Source of the DNA: Arion vulgaris
Taxonomy: Eukaryota; Mollusca; Gastropoda; Stylommatophora; Arionidae
Direction: 5' to 3'
Assembly (NCBI GenBank): GCA_020796225.1
Contig: CM036755.1
Span: 85,135,803-85,199,802, forward strand
Length of the DNA stretch: 64,000 bases
In this document: piece by piece, positions 55,972 to 64,000 of the stretch
How the letters are laid out: each line of letters opens with the position of its first letter
Numbering within the stretch: position 1 is the stretch's first letter
Made by a program: the position numbers and the translations under genes
The notes under the pieces: model-generated
Database searches by the model: none
What the model was told of the DNA's origin: nothing
Seen by the model: the letters and a program-made list of their open reading frames with translations, nothing else

Positions 55972-56070
55972 CTTCAGATAGTACGTTCAGATAGTACGTT
56001 CAGATAGTACGTTCAGGTTGTACGTTCAGATAGTACGTTCAGATAGTACGTTCAGATAGTACGTTCAGGT
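55972..56070. repeat. 14-bp tandem repeat in the putative 5' UTR, about 7 copies
   Basis: Unit AGATAGTACGTTCA with an AGGTTGTACGTTCA variant, lying between the TATA box and the ATG of the signal-peptide exon. It would be transcribed as part of the leader. Confidence 0.93.
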
Positions 56071-56084
56071 TGTACACTGTGCGT

Positions 56085-56217
56085 GCGAGTGCCATATAGC
56101 AGAACAAGTTACACTTTTATACACACACCCACCCCCAAGGTTTGAATTAACATTCCAAGATATCCGCCCATGGGAGTGGTTAAAAGCTGACGCAATCGTT
56201 TACTCTTCTATTATTGG
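56085..56217 (-). promoter_or_regulatory. Putative pol II promoter (CCAAT, GT box, TATA)
   Basis: Reading the minus strand downstream: CCAAT at 56217-56213; a site that reads TGACGCAAT on the plus strand (56188-56196), a bZIP-like word; CCTTGGGGGTGGGTG at 56140-56126 (GT/CACCC box); and TATAAAAG at 56121-56114. A start site would fall about 30 bases below, near 56085-56090, giving a leader of roughly 140 bases before the ATG at 55945. The arrangement is classical; function is inferred from sequence only. Confidence 0.6.
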
Positions 56218-56339
56218 TTCAATTAACGTATCGTTTGTGACTGCTAATATATTATTCAATTTAGATTTAGAACTAAATGTTCAGCTTACACATGTCAACT
56301 AATTTTGACGAAGGAATGCGTGTGGAGTCTATACGTTCA
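56218..56339. other. Upstream spacer of the putative gene
   Basis: AT-rich; no further elements recognised with confidence. Confidence 0.4.
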
Positions 56340-57235
56340 CACCCAAGCTGGAGCTTATACTTTCAAACGTAAGGCGGAGCTTATTTCTGCAAACAAAACG
56401 TGGAAATTTTAACAGAAAGTGAAACATGTACATTCAAATGCAAAGGGAAACTACTACTTTTAAACGCAAGGTGTTACTCATAACTTTAAACGCAAGATGC
56501 AACGTATACTTACTAAAGTTAGACGGAACTTACACCTTCAAACGCAAGTCACAGATTACACCTTCAAACGCAAGTCACAGATTACACCTTCAAACACAAG
56601 TCAAAGATTACACCTTCAAACACAAGTCACAGATTACACCTTCAAACGCAAGTCACAGATTACACCTTCAAACACAAGTCAAAGATTACACCATCAAACA
56701 CAAGTCAAAGATTACACCTTCAAACACAAGTCACAGATTACACCTTCAAACACAATTCAAAGATTACACCTTCAAACACAAGTCACAGATTACACCTTCA
56801 AACACAAGTCAAAGATTACACCTTCAAACGCGTCAAAGATTACACCTTCAAACGAAAGTCAAAGATTACACCTTCAAACACAAGTTAAAGATTACACCTT
56901 CAAACACAAGTCAAAGATTACACTTTCAAACACAAGTCAAAGATTACACCTTCAAACACAAGTCACAGATTACACCTTCAAACACAAGTCAAAGATTACA
57001 CCTTCAAACGCAAGTCAAAGATTACACTTTCAAACACAAGTCAAAGATTACACCTTCAAACGCAAGTCAAAGATTACACCTTCAAACACAAGTCACAGAT
57101 TACACCTTCAAACACAAGTCAAAGATTACACCTTCAAACGCAAGTCAAAGATTACACTTTCAAACACAAGTCAAAGATTACACCTTCAAACACAAGTCAA
57201 AGATTACACCTTCAAATACAAGTAAGAGCTCACAC
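56340..57235. repeat. 26-bp minisatellite, about 26 regular copies plus degenerate ones at left
   Basis: Unit TTACACCTTCAAACACAAGT followed by CAAAGA or CACAGA. Because 26 is not a multiple of three, all three frames are used in turn; the 78-bp super-period leaves two plus-strand frames open for over 200 codons. Variants (ACAC/ACGC, AAAG/ACAG) alternate in blocks. Confidence 0.96.
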
Positions 57236-57284
57236 CTTCACATTGCAGCGGGACCTGTACCGTATAACACAAGGTGGAGAATAT

Positions 57285-57580
57285 ACCTTCAAACGTAAGA
57301 CGCAATTATAACTTCAAACGTAAGACGTAATTATAACTTCAAACGTAAGACGTAATTATAACTTCAAACGTAAGACGTAATTATAACTTCAAACGTAAGA
57401 CGTAAGACGTAATTATAACTTCAAACGTAAGACGTAATTATAACTTCAAACGTAAGACGTAATTATAACTTCAAACGTAAGACGTAATTATAACTTCAAA
57501 CGTAAGACGTAATTATAACTTCAAACGTAAGACGTAATTATAACTTCAAACGTAAGACGTAATTATAACTTCAAACAGGA
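57285..57580. repeat. 25-bp minisatellite, about 11 copies
   Basis: Unit ACTTCAAACGTAAGACGTAA plus TTATA. It shares the CTTCAAACG word with the 26-bp array next door, suggesting common origin. Confidence 0.96.
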
Positions 57581-57639
57581 GATCACTCTTTTAAATAAAC
57601 GCATGTCTGAGAACCTTTACCTTTTCCAACATTAAGAAC

Positions 57640-58015
57640 GTTACATTGGGATTGTTGATTGGAGTGTGAGCTGGGCTTGAGGATTGAAGTGTGATCTGGG
57701 ATTGAAGTGTGAGTTGGGATTGAAGATTGGAGTGTGAGCTGGAATTGAAGGGTGAGCTTTGATTGAGAAGGATTGGAGTGTGAGCTGGGATTGAAGAGTG
57801 AAGTGTGAGCTTTGATTGAAGGTTGGTGTGTGAGTTGGGATTGAAGATTGGAATGTGAGCTCGGATTCAAGTGTGAGCTGGGATTGAAGATTGAAGGGTG
57901 AGCGGAGATTGAAGTGTGAGCTGGGATTGTAGATTGGAGTGTGAGCTGGGATTGAAGATTGAAATGTGAACTGGGATTAAAGATTGGAGTGTGAGCTGGG
58001 AGTGAAGATTATTTG
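57640..58015. repeat. Degenerate ~25-bp minisatellite
   Basis: ATTGAAGATTGGAGTGTGAG followed by CTGGG repeats about 14 times with frequent indels; a third adjacent array of about the same period. Confidence 0.9.
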
Positions 58016-58039
58016 AGATTTCAAATCAGTTCAATTAGT

Positions 58040-58075
58040 CTACTCTGTAGGAAGAAATGTTAGATCGTCAGAGAG

Positions 58076-58110
<35 letters not shown>

Positions 58111-58372
58111 CCATTACCATTGCACTTCGGTGAGTAAGCATGTGTCCTCCGATCTCTTTGTTATACATGAAGATCTCAGCGGCTACGCACGAACTCCGTA
58201 GCACCGACGTTGATCTCCCGTACAGCTTCCCGCGCAGATCCGTGTTATCTGGCCAAGTCTTTTTTCTTAGGGCTGCGAACCGCTGGCAGTCTTGCAGTAT
58301 GTGTTCTGCTGTCATTTCCGCCTTTTCGCAATGGCACAGGCTAGTTGTGCCAATTTTAAACTTGTTAAACAT
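58040..58372 (-). pseudogene. LINE C-terminal Cys/His tail and (TCAA)n end
   Basis: Open frame with FKIGTTSLCHCEKAEMTAEH, ILQDCQRFAALRKKTWPDN, and LRGKLYG, a zinc-knuckle-like pattern C-x-C-x(8)-H-x(4)-C frequent after RNase H in I-like elements. The frame then reads through the (TCAA)n tail as repeated SINQ, which shows where the element ends. Confidence 0.88.
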
Positions 58373-58782
58373 GTGGGCTTGGAATCTGTTGTGGCCGGTA
58401 CGGAGGCGGAATATGCTAACTTGTTCACTCCGGGACAGACTATGGTACCCATCACAGCTGTTTTGATCCGGGTGGTCCTTTGACCTTTTTTTTTGCCGAT
58501 GGTTGTCCTGGTCTCTTCATAGCTGATCTCGTGATCAGTCTGCGGTAGTCGCCTACCTGCTTTCGATTGTCGGCTTCCTCGTTGCCGCTTATGTTGCAGT
58601 GTGATGGTATGCACTGTATGACCGTGCGTTTGAGTGAGTTTACTAGAACACCGATAATCGCTTGCAGTTCAGTTTTGGCTGCGTCTTGTAGGGCTGTGAT
58701 GACCGATAGAACATCGGTGAAAATCACGACTTCGTTGTGTGAGGCGCTTCTTTTCTCTAGGATCATTTGGGCTGCTGATCTT
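58310..58782 (-). pseudogene. LINE RNase H, C-terminal half
   Basis: Resumes with AAQMILEKRSASHNEVVIFT, DVLSVITALQDAAKTEL (Asp of the D-S-x-x-A motif kept, Ser changed to Val), then VIQCIPSHCNISGNEEADNR, the usual W-I-P-S-H-x-x-x-x-G-N-E-x-A-D motif with Trp changed to Cys. Then a degraded stretch leads into the C-terminal Cys/His region. Separated from the N-terminal half by the nested element. Confidence 0.88.
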
Positions 58783-60252
58783 CTTTCTTCTTCTCTTCTC
58801 TCGATCATTCTTCACGGCCAATTTTATCATTCTTTTTGTAATGTATAATTGGTCCACTGACAAGAACGGAGTGATCTACGTCGGGACGATTGTGCGCCCA
58901 TGGTGACTAAGCTCGACGTCCGGTTTCAGCCAGCTTTTGATTTACTAAGGTGAACTTTCCCTAGGGTACGATCCTTTCTACCGAATATGTCGGCCCGGAT
59001 CTTCGCCTTTTCGATCAGCTTTGTCGTATAATTGAGCTTTGTGATCTACGCCAAGACAGTGAGTTACGCTATTATGCCCTTTCTGACTGTAAGGTCGTTC
59101 CGGATTAGAGACATTTCACGGGGCTTATAAGCTTGTCCTCGGACGGCGTCTTACTAGTATAAAACACCGTGTAAAGTATCGGCCTTCGCAAATGTTCGGA
59201 CCCGGACAGCCTGTCAGATATTTACATTATCGACCTTACTTTACCGTTCACTTTTGAGTTTGATCAGGAGTAGGAACATTCTCAGCCTTTTCTAGACTCG
59301 CGTTGATACTTGGCAATTTGCAGTTAACCTCGGAAGACACCGGCCTGGGGCCAAGCACAAATAATGTAGAGTGTCGTTTCAGTCGACGCTAGCAACGCAA
59401 CTGAGGATTTTGCGCTCACCACCATCACCCGCCCCAGTTCTTCCGGGGATGTTAGTTGTGACTGCAATAGTACCTTGCCCGGTTGCCCCAAGGCTGGAAA
59501 GTCCGTTAGGCATCACCCACCTCAGTTCTTCCGGGGATGTTAATTGTTATCGCAACAGTACCTTGCACGGTTTTCCCAGGAGGGTAGTTTCGTTATGCAC
59601 TAAAACGCAACTTTATGTTTTGCGCTCGGCAAACTATGTCCAGTGCATGTATCTGCACCAGGCCACCGATGCGGAGTCAGCTGCAATCTTCCTTCGTACC
59701 GACACGAGGGTAGACTTTATACGTTACCTATCTAACTTGTTTATTCTTGCCCCCCGAGCTGGCAATGTTTGCCCTCTCCTCAGGGCTTCGAGTATCGCCC
59801 TATGTGGGCACACGTTTCGTCACTGAATGCACCTCTCATCCTTCCATGTTTACTAGTCTCCCATTGTCAGAGAAACTGGTAATTTGTGGCAGAAACTTAG
59901 GCTTACACGTCGAGCTTGTGTATGGAGTCACCTGCTCTGGAGATGACGATGTGTGTAGGGCCCTTACTCCGGAGGGGGGAGTGGGGCTTATGTCATAAAC
60001 GTTTCGCTGCTGTTTCTTTTTGTTCGAGATCTTTAGCAATATTTTGTTGGACGTCGGTCAGGAGATTCGTACTTGCACTGCTACCGCTGCAAATATTTCT
60101 ACCCGATCCCTGCCCCCATTAGCCAGACCGGAACCAAAGTTTGTTTCCAGGGTCACCACGTGGAGGTAGGGGCAGAGTCATGGTTAGCGCGCCCCTTCGC
60201 TAACACTGGCACATGCTGCCGCCATGAGCCTTTGACCCCAGCTACTGATCTT
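58771..60252 (-). mobile_element. Unclassified ~1.5-kb retroposon, copy 2, nested in LINE RNase H
   Basis: The insert 58783-60240 (1458 bp) is flanked by GCTGCTGATCTT at 58771-58782 and GCTACTGATCTT at 60241-60252, a 12-bp target-site duplication with one change. On the minus strand it begins TGGGGTCAAAGGCTCATGGC and ends in AGAGAAGAAGAAAG, the same ends as copy 1 at 10044-11844. It lacks the SINE. It holds an ~88-bp imperfect duplication containing CTTCCGGGGATGTTA(A/G)TTGT (59455 and 59540). RNase H residues on either side join in frame order, which confirms the insertion. Confidence 0.92.
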
Positions 60253-60662
60253 AGCGTCTCTGCCTTTGCGCGGTAGTTGTTTGAGAACCTTCCGGTGGCA
60301 ATCGATTTTGTGACCTTCTCATTCTTTGGGAGTTTAAACACTATTCCTCCTCCACCATCTTTGATTGCGTCCACTGCCGATCCAATGGTGTACACGTGTG
60401 TCAACTCATTTTCAGGGTACTCAGCCTCTATGAATTTTTCGGTAACCACTCTTCTTTCGCAGTTTACTTGCTGCCCTTTCTTAAGTATACCTGGGATGAA
60501 TTCCCTTAATACGGGCATATTGATCTTCCACGGCGGGCTCTTATCAGTTCCCTGTATCAATTTGGGTTTGTACTTTGCTAAGACCACGTGGCCGTGGGTC
60601 ATGGATTTGGCACTTTTAGCGAAGCTGGTTCTCTGTATTCTGCCCCTTCCGAGTCCGTTCAT
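60253..60662 (-). pseudogene. LINE RNase H, N-terminal half
   Basis: After IPPIYERMNGLGRGR and FAKSAKSMTHGH the frame reaches HVYTIGSAVDAIKDGGGGIV, matching the first RNase H strand (T-D-G-S) with Ile in place of the catalytic Asp. FSNNYRAKAETLR (helix with the E) is the last LINE-derived part before the retroposon. RNase H would remove the RNA template strand. The codons after 60253 belong to the inserted element. Confidence 0.88.
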
Positions 60663-61014
60663 TCTTTCGTATATAGGAGGAATGGAACCAGTTTTTCCGC
60701 CAGTATCATGACATTTCTGTTCTTCGATCTACCATCGGTTGAACGCCTCTGACTGTTTCCATCGCATTGATGGGTGTGGACATCATGGCTCCTGTCCTAA
60801 TGCGTATTGCACGGTTTTGGCTATTGCTCACTATGGCGAATTTCTTGCTGGATGCACTGCTTTATACTGCAAAGCCGTACTCAAGGACCGGTCGCACTCT
60901 TTCGGAGAAGAGTGTTTTGAGGACTCTGGTGTTTGCTCCCACGTGGAGCCTGCGAGTTTGCGCATCATTGTGAGCCTCTGTCTCGCTTTTGCCGTAGCAT
61001 TTTCAATTTGGGGG

Positions 61015-61078
61015 CATCAAGTCAGCTTTCATCAAGTCAGCTTTCATCAAGTCAGCTTTCATCAAGTCAGCTTTCGGT
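61015..61078. repeat. 15-bp tandem repeat, 4 copies, inside the LINE
   Basis: CATCAAGTCAGCTTT repeated four times. It adds five codons per copy to the LINE frame without shifting it. Confidence 0.95.
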
Positions 61079-61191
61079 CGAGTGCGAATCCCAGGTACGT
61101 TTGGGTCTTACTTTCTGGAAGATCTTACCCATTGACTGTAAGCTTCATTTTGTGTTTCTGGTTGTTCTGCGAGAACACAGTGTAGGTGGTT

Positions 61192-61995
61192 TTAGAAGCC
61201 TTTCATCTTCATATTCACTCTTTTTTTGTTGTTCATATTCCACTTTTTGGACCACACTTTCATGTTATTTAGCGTATCTTGCAGTCGGTGTGTTGCTATG
61301 GGCATTGACTCTTCTCTCGCCCATATTGCCAGGTCTTCGGCATACATGACAGAGTGTACTCGCTTTGGTAGGCATGTTGCAATGTCATTGACAACGATTA
61401 GAAAGAGAGTTGGTAAGAGCACTCCTCTTGGACTCTAATGTTGCCTTTATGCTTGTGTACCCTGAACTTGAACCCTTGCTGTTCTGTTCTCTAGGTATAT
61501 ATCAAGCCAATTGTACATTCTTCCCTTTATACCGAGGGTGAGGAGTTTCAGTTTTAGCCCCTCTTTCCAGACTGTGTCAAACGCCTTCTCCATATCTACC
61601 AAAACTCCCAGTGTCTGTTTTTTTTCTTGGAAATCCTCGATTTTCTGGGCGATATAGGTTCCTGAGCTTCTGTAGATCGGTATTTCTGAAAGCCTCCCTG
61701 TTGTACCATGAGAATCCCTTTGCTTTCCAAGTGCCAAGATTGCCGTTTGTTCAGCATGCGTTCTATAAGTTTGCCAGTGCAGCTTAAGAGGCTTATTGGT
61801 CTGGTGTTTCATCCCTAACGCTTTTGCGAGCTTCCACAATTTATGGCCGTCTCTATCAAGGTTCAGGGATTCGGTCTTATCGACCAAACGCTGTCGTGCT
61901 GATCGTTTAACCTCCCGCTTGTACTTAACTGCTGCCGCCTTGTACGCATACTTGGTGGTCACTGACTGGGCCTGTTTTGCATCACTCCTTGTCAA
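61192..61995 (-). pseudogene. LINE reverse transcriptase, internally deleted, catalytic Asp changed
   Basis: Order: RDGHKLWKLAKALGMK, a gap where early RT motifs should be, then in another frame RPISLLSCTGKLIERMLNK, GTYIAQKIEDFQEKKQ, LGVLVDMEKAFDTVWKEGLK (motif A), YNWLDIYLENRTARVQVQGT, then LLPTLFLIVVNDI (motif B) and HSVMYAEDLAIWAREESM (motif C). The catalytic Y-A-D-D reads Y-A-E-D, which together with the deletion makes it inactive. Further C-terminal words down to 60720 include FSERVRPVL and RAIRIRTGAMMSTPINAMET. Confidence 0.9.
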
Positions 61996-62067
61996 CTCAA
62001 GGTCGTTTTCAAGCTTCTGAACCTCTGCTGTCCAGTATGGCTTGTATCCTTCCGTGCTCGGAATGGT

Positions 62068-62880
62068 TTACCGTGCCGCTTTCAGGATTGCTTCTGAGAG
62101 TTTCCTTGCCACTGATCGCATATGTTTCTTTTCATGCATGTTGATGTGCTCAACATTGGTATCTGTCAGTGCCATGTACTGTTTCCAATTGTTTTTTTTG
62201 TAGTTCCACCGTGGCAACAACATTTTGGGATCACGTACACATTTTAGGTCTATTTGCAGTTTGACGGGCCTATGGTCACTATCTCCGAGTTGCTTTGTGA
62301 CCGTAAGTAATGTTTTTGTGGAGAGGTCACTTGTTGCGAAGGTAAAATCGGGGGTGTTAGTCGTATGCCACCTTCTCGAGTAGAAGGTTGGCGGATCGTC
62401 TGGGGCATTGATGAGAAACAGGTTGTTCTCTATCTCCCAGTCTTCCACTTTTACGCCTCTGCTGTTCGTTTCGAGGTAGCCCCATCTTACTGAGTGGCTG
62501 TTAAAATCACCGACCACCATGCATGCTGTATCATTGATACTCATTGCATCGAGTGACAGCGAGATGTCACTTGGGCAGTATAAGTTATACAGAAGAATCT
62601 GCATTTCATCACATGTAATGAGGACGTCTACGATCTCTGCTGCGCCGGCACTTCCTGTGGTTACTTCCGTTTGCTTTGCTGGAATGCCGTTTCGAACTAG
62701 GGTGAGGACTCCACCCTTGTGCCCTTCTCGGTCTAATCTGAAGGTTTGGTAGCCTCTGATCCTGAATCTATGTTGGACATTTAGATGGGTCTCTTGTGTT
62801 CACGCAACCTCAATTTCGTCTTCTGCAAGTCTTACTGCGAGTGTTTGCTTTTGTGATGAATACCTTCGGCATTCCATTGC
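62068..62880 (-). pseudogene. LINE endonuclease domain (APE type)
   Basis: Would nick target DNA for target-primed reverse transcription. Words in order: AMECRRYSSQKQTLAVRLAE, DEIEVA followed by a stop where C-x-Q is expected before ETHLN, HRFRIRGYQTFRLDREGHKG, GVLTLVRNGIPA, then QILLYNLYCPSD, ACMVVGDFNSHSVRWGY (D and N of the active site), RRWHTTNTPDFTFA and QLGDSDHRPVKLQI (final D-H). From 62604 to 62068 the frame is open for 178 codons. Apart from the stop the catalytic D-F-N and S-D-H are kept. Confidence 0.9.
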
Positions 62881-62889
62881 ACAATGTTT

Positions 62890-63575
62890 AATCGTCTCTG
62901 TCCAGTACTTTGCCGTGTTGAACCAGTAGCTTTTCCCCCTTTGAAGCAGGGGGCCCGGCACTCGTCCTGTCCGACCGATCTCCACAGGCGTAGAACCATA
63001 TCTAGATTCTATACTAAATATATTCATGATAAATTTGGTCCATGTAGCCTTAGCATGGGTAGCTATGTAACCGCTTTCAGTGCCAATTGGAGCTCAGTTG
63101 CTTGTCTTTCGGCCGTGTGTCCGATTTCAATCAACGTTTATTGGGTTCGCTCTCCGTTAGTCTTAACTGTCCCCAGCAAAAACCCACAAGGCAGCAGGTT
63201 GCTATTTTCTTTCAGGGCAGCGACCCGTAGACGACCTGCCCTCCCGGGCTGATGAGCATCATCTGCCCAGCTAAACCAGTGTTGTTAATGGACTGGTTGG
63301 TTTGCCTACCGTCCAGTTTTGTGTGCGGTTCACACCTTTAGACTGTGATTGTCCCCAACCAAAACTACAAGGCATCAGTGGTTCCCTGCAAGTTTTGTTT
63401 CATGGGAAGCTTTATGGACGCTCGTGTCGGCACTAGGCAATTTTTTTTGATCCGGAAAACCCTGGGCTGGGACCCCGCACGTCGTAATGTATGGGTCGTT
63501 TTATTCAGCGCTATCAGCACAACTTAGCTTTTGCACTCGCCTTTCATCACCCACCGTGATTTTTCCGGGGATATT
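62890..63575 (-). other. LINE leader region (5' UTR-like)
   Basis: Less AT-rich than its surroundings. The extreme end (63535-63572: ATCACCCACC..TTTTTCCGGGGATATTGATT) resembles the ~88-bp duplication in the retroposon (ATCACCC.CC..TTCTTCCGGGGATGTTA). This suggests the two element types share 5' sequences. Confidence 0.55.
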
Positions 63576-63588
63576 GATTGAGTGAACA

Positions 63589-64000
63589 ATCGTAATAATC
63601 TAGACATCCATGTCAATGGCACTAAAATAAACCAAGTGAAAGAATTCAAATACTTAGGAAGCATATTCACAGAATACGGAAAACTGGATAGAGAGATAGA
63701 GGCTAGAGTACAAAAACAAATACTGTAACCTACCAGCTAGCCCCATTGTTAAGGCACCCAAAAATTTCACAGGCAGCTAAGCAACAGATGATCAACAGCA
63801 TTATTATATGCACATTGAGCAAAGCGCAGTCACAAAAAATAACTGCATGTGAAATGCGTTGCCTGCGAAAAGTTAAAAACAACACAAGAAAAGACAGAAT
63901 CACCAACATCAGCATAAGAAAGAAAGTTGGCACAAAACCGTGCTTGAATTACATAGATAAACAAAGAATGAAGTGGTTTGGCCACTTAATAAGAATGCAT
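63589..64000 (+). mobile_element. LINE type A, further copy, runs off the window
   Basis: Plus-strand sequence from TAATCTAGACATCCATGTCA to the window end is nearly the reverse complement of about 4230-3810. It encodes NQVKEFKYLGSIFTE, then after breaks CEMRCLRKVKNNTRKDRI and RMKWFGHLIRMH. The 5' part is lost at the junction with the I-like LINE; the 3' end is outside the window. Confidence 0.9.

Larger units (their letters stand above)
58074..63575 (-). mobile_element. I-like LINE with endonuclease, RT and RNase H, interrupted and decayed
   Basis: Reading the minus strand: a GC-richer leader (63575-62890), an APE-type endonuclease (62870-62240), RT (61995-61192 plus thumb to about 60720), then RNase H in two parts separated by a nested retroposon (60660-60253 and 58770-58310). 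It ends with a C-terminal tail containing CHCEKAEMTAEHILQDC and a (TCAA)n 3' tail at 58112-58078. Endonuclease, RT and RNase H in one ORF is the architecture of I-like elements (jockey elements lack RNase H). Length without the insertion is about 4.0 kb; a stretch of RT is missing, so the element is also internally deleted. Confidence 0.9.

Noticed and set aside
56426..57298. Two overlapping frames of over 240 codons
   Set aside because: Product of the 26-bp minisatellite with its 78-bp frame cycle.
60739..61349. Plus-strand frames of over 130 codons
   Set aside because: They are shadows of the minus-strand LINE C-terminal and RT frames, whose motifs are recognisable.

Overview
This is eukaryotic DNA, most likely from an invertebrate animal and plausibly a marine lophotrochozoan or other non-vertebrate metazoan. 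It is AT-rich outside transposon coding regions. It carries metazoan-type non-LTR retrotransposons, a Penelope-like element with a GIY-YIG endonuclease, a Tc1/mariner relative, an intron-containing Mutator-like transposase and a tRNA-derived SINE. There are no bacterial genes, operons or CRISPR arrays. The species cannot be named from the sequence alone.

Layout. 0-9 kb: degraded LINE fragments, one full-length SINE and several minisatellites (24, 57 and 18 bp). 9.2-32.4 kb: a 23-kb tandem array of ~1.52-kb units. Each unit holds its own 21-bp minisatellite of variable length, and later units alternate between two types, giving a ~3.6-kb higher-order period. The array has been hit by a ~1.5-kb retroposon that itself contains a SINE, by a 2.18-kb mariner-type transposon and by a 259-bp MITE; all four insertions have readable target-site duplications. 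32.4-38.3 kb: a trinucleotide tract, then a diverged relative of the array unit split by a LINE and by a complete-looking Penelope-like element with inverted terminal arms. 38.3-44.4 kb: LINE fragments separated by long minisatellites, ending in a (TA)n compound repeat. 44.5-48.8 kb: a decayed Mutator-like transposase gene with one recognisable intron and a 27-bp x 20 array, bracketed by a 107-bp direct repeat. 48.8-55.8 kb: more LINE pieces and minisatellites. 55.8-56.2 kb: the best candidate for a host gene, a minus-strand first exon with a signal peptide, a splice donor and a TATA/CCAAT promoter. 56.3-58.0 kb: three adjacent minisatellites. 58.1-63.6 kb: an I-like LINE (endonuclease, RT, RNase H) interrupted inside RNase H by a second copy of the ~1.5-kb retroposon. 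63.6-64 kb: start of another LINE fragment on the plus strand.

How it fits together. Nearly all protein-coding signal comes from mobile elements, and almost every reading frame is broken. Most long intact frames are translations of tandem repeats and are not reported as genes. The window is best read as a heterochromatin-like or intergenic TE and satellite domain with nested insertions whose relative order can be worked out, plus one possible small secreted-peptide gene. Coordinates were read by eye, so repeat edges are accurate to a few bases and copy numbers are approximate unless exact duplicated ends are given.
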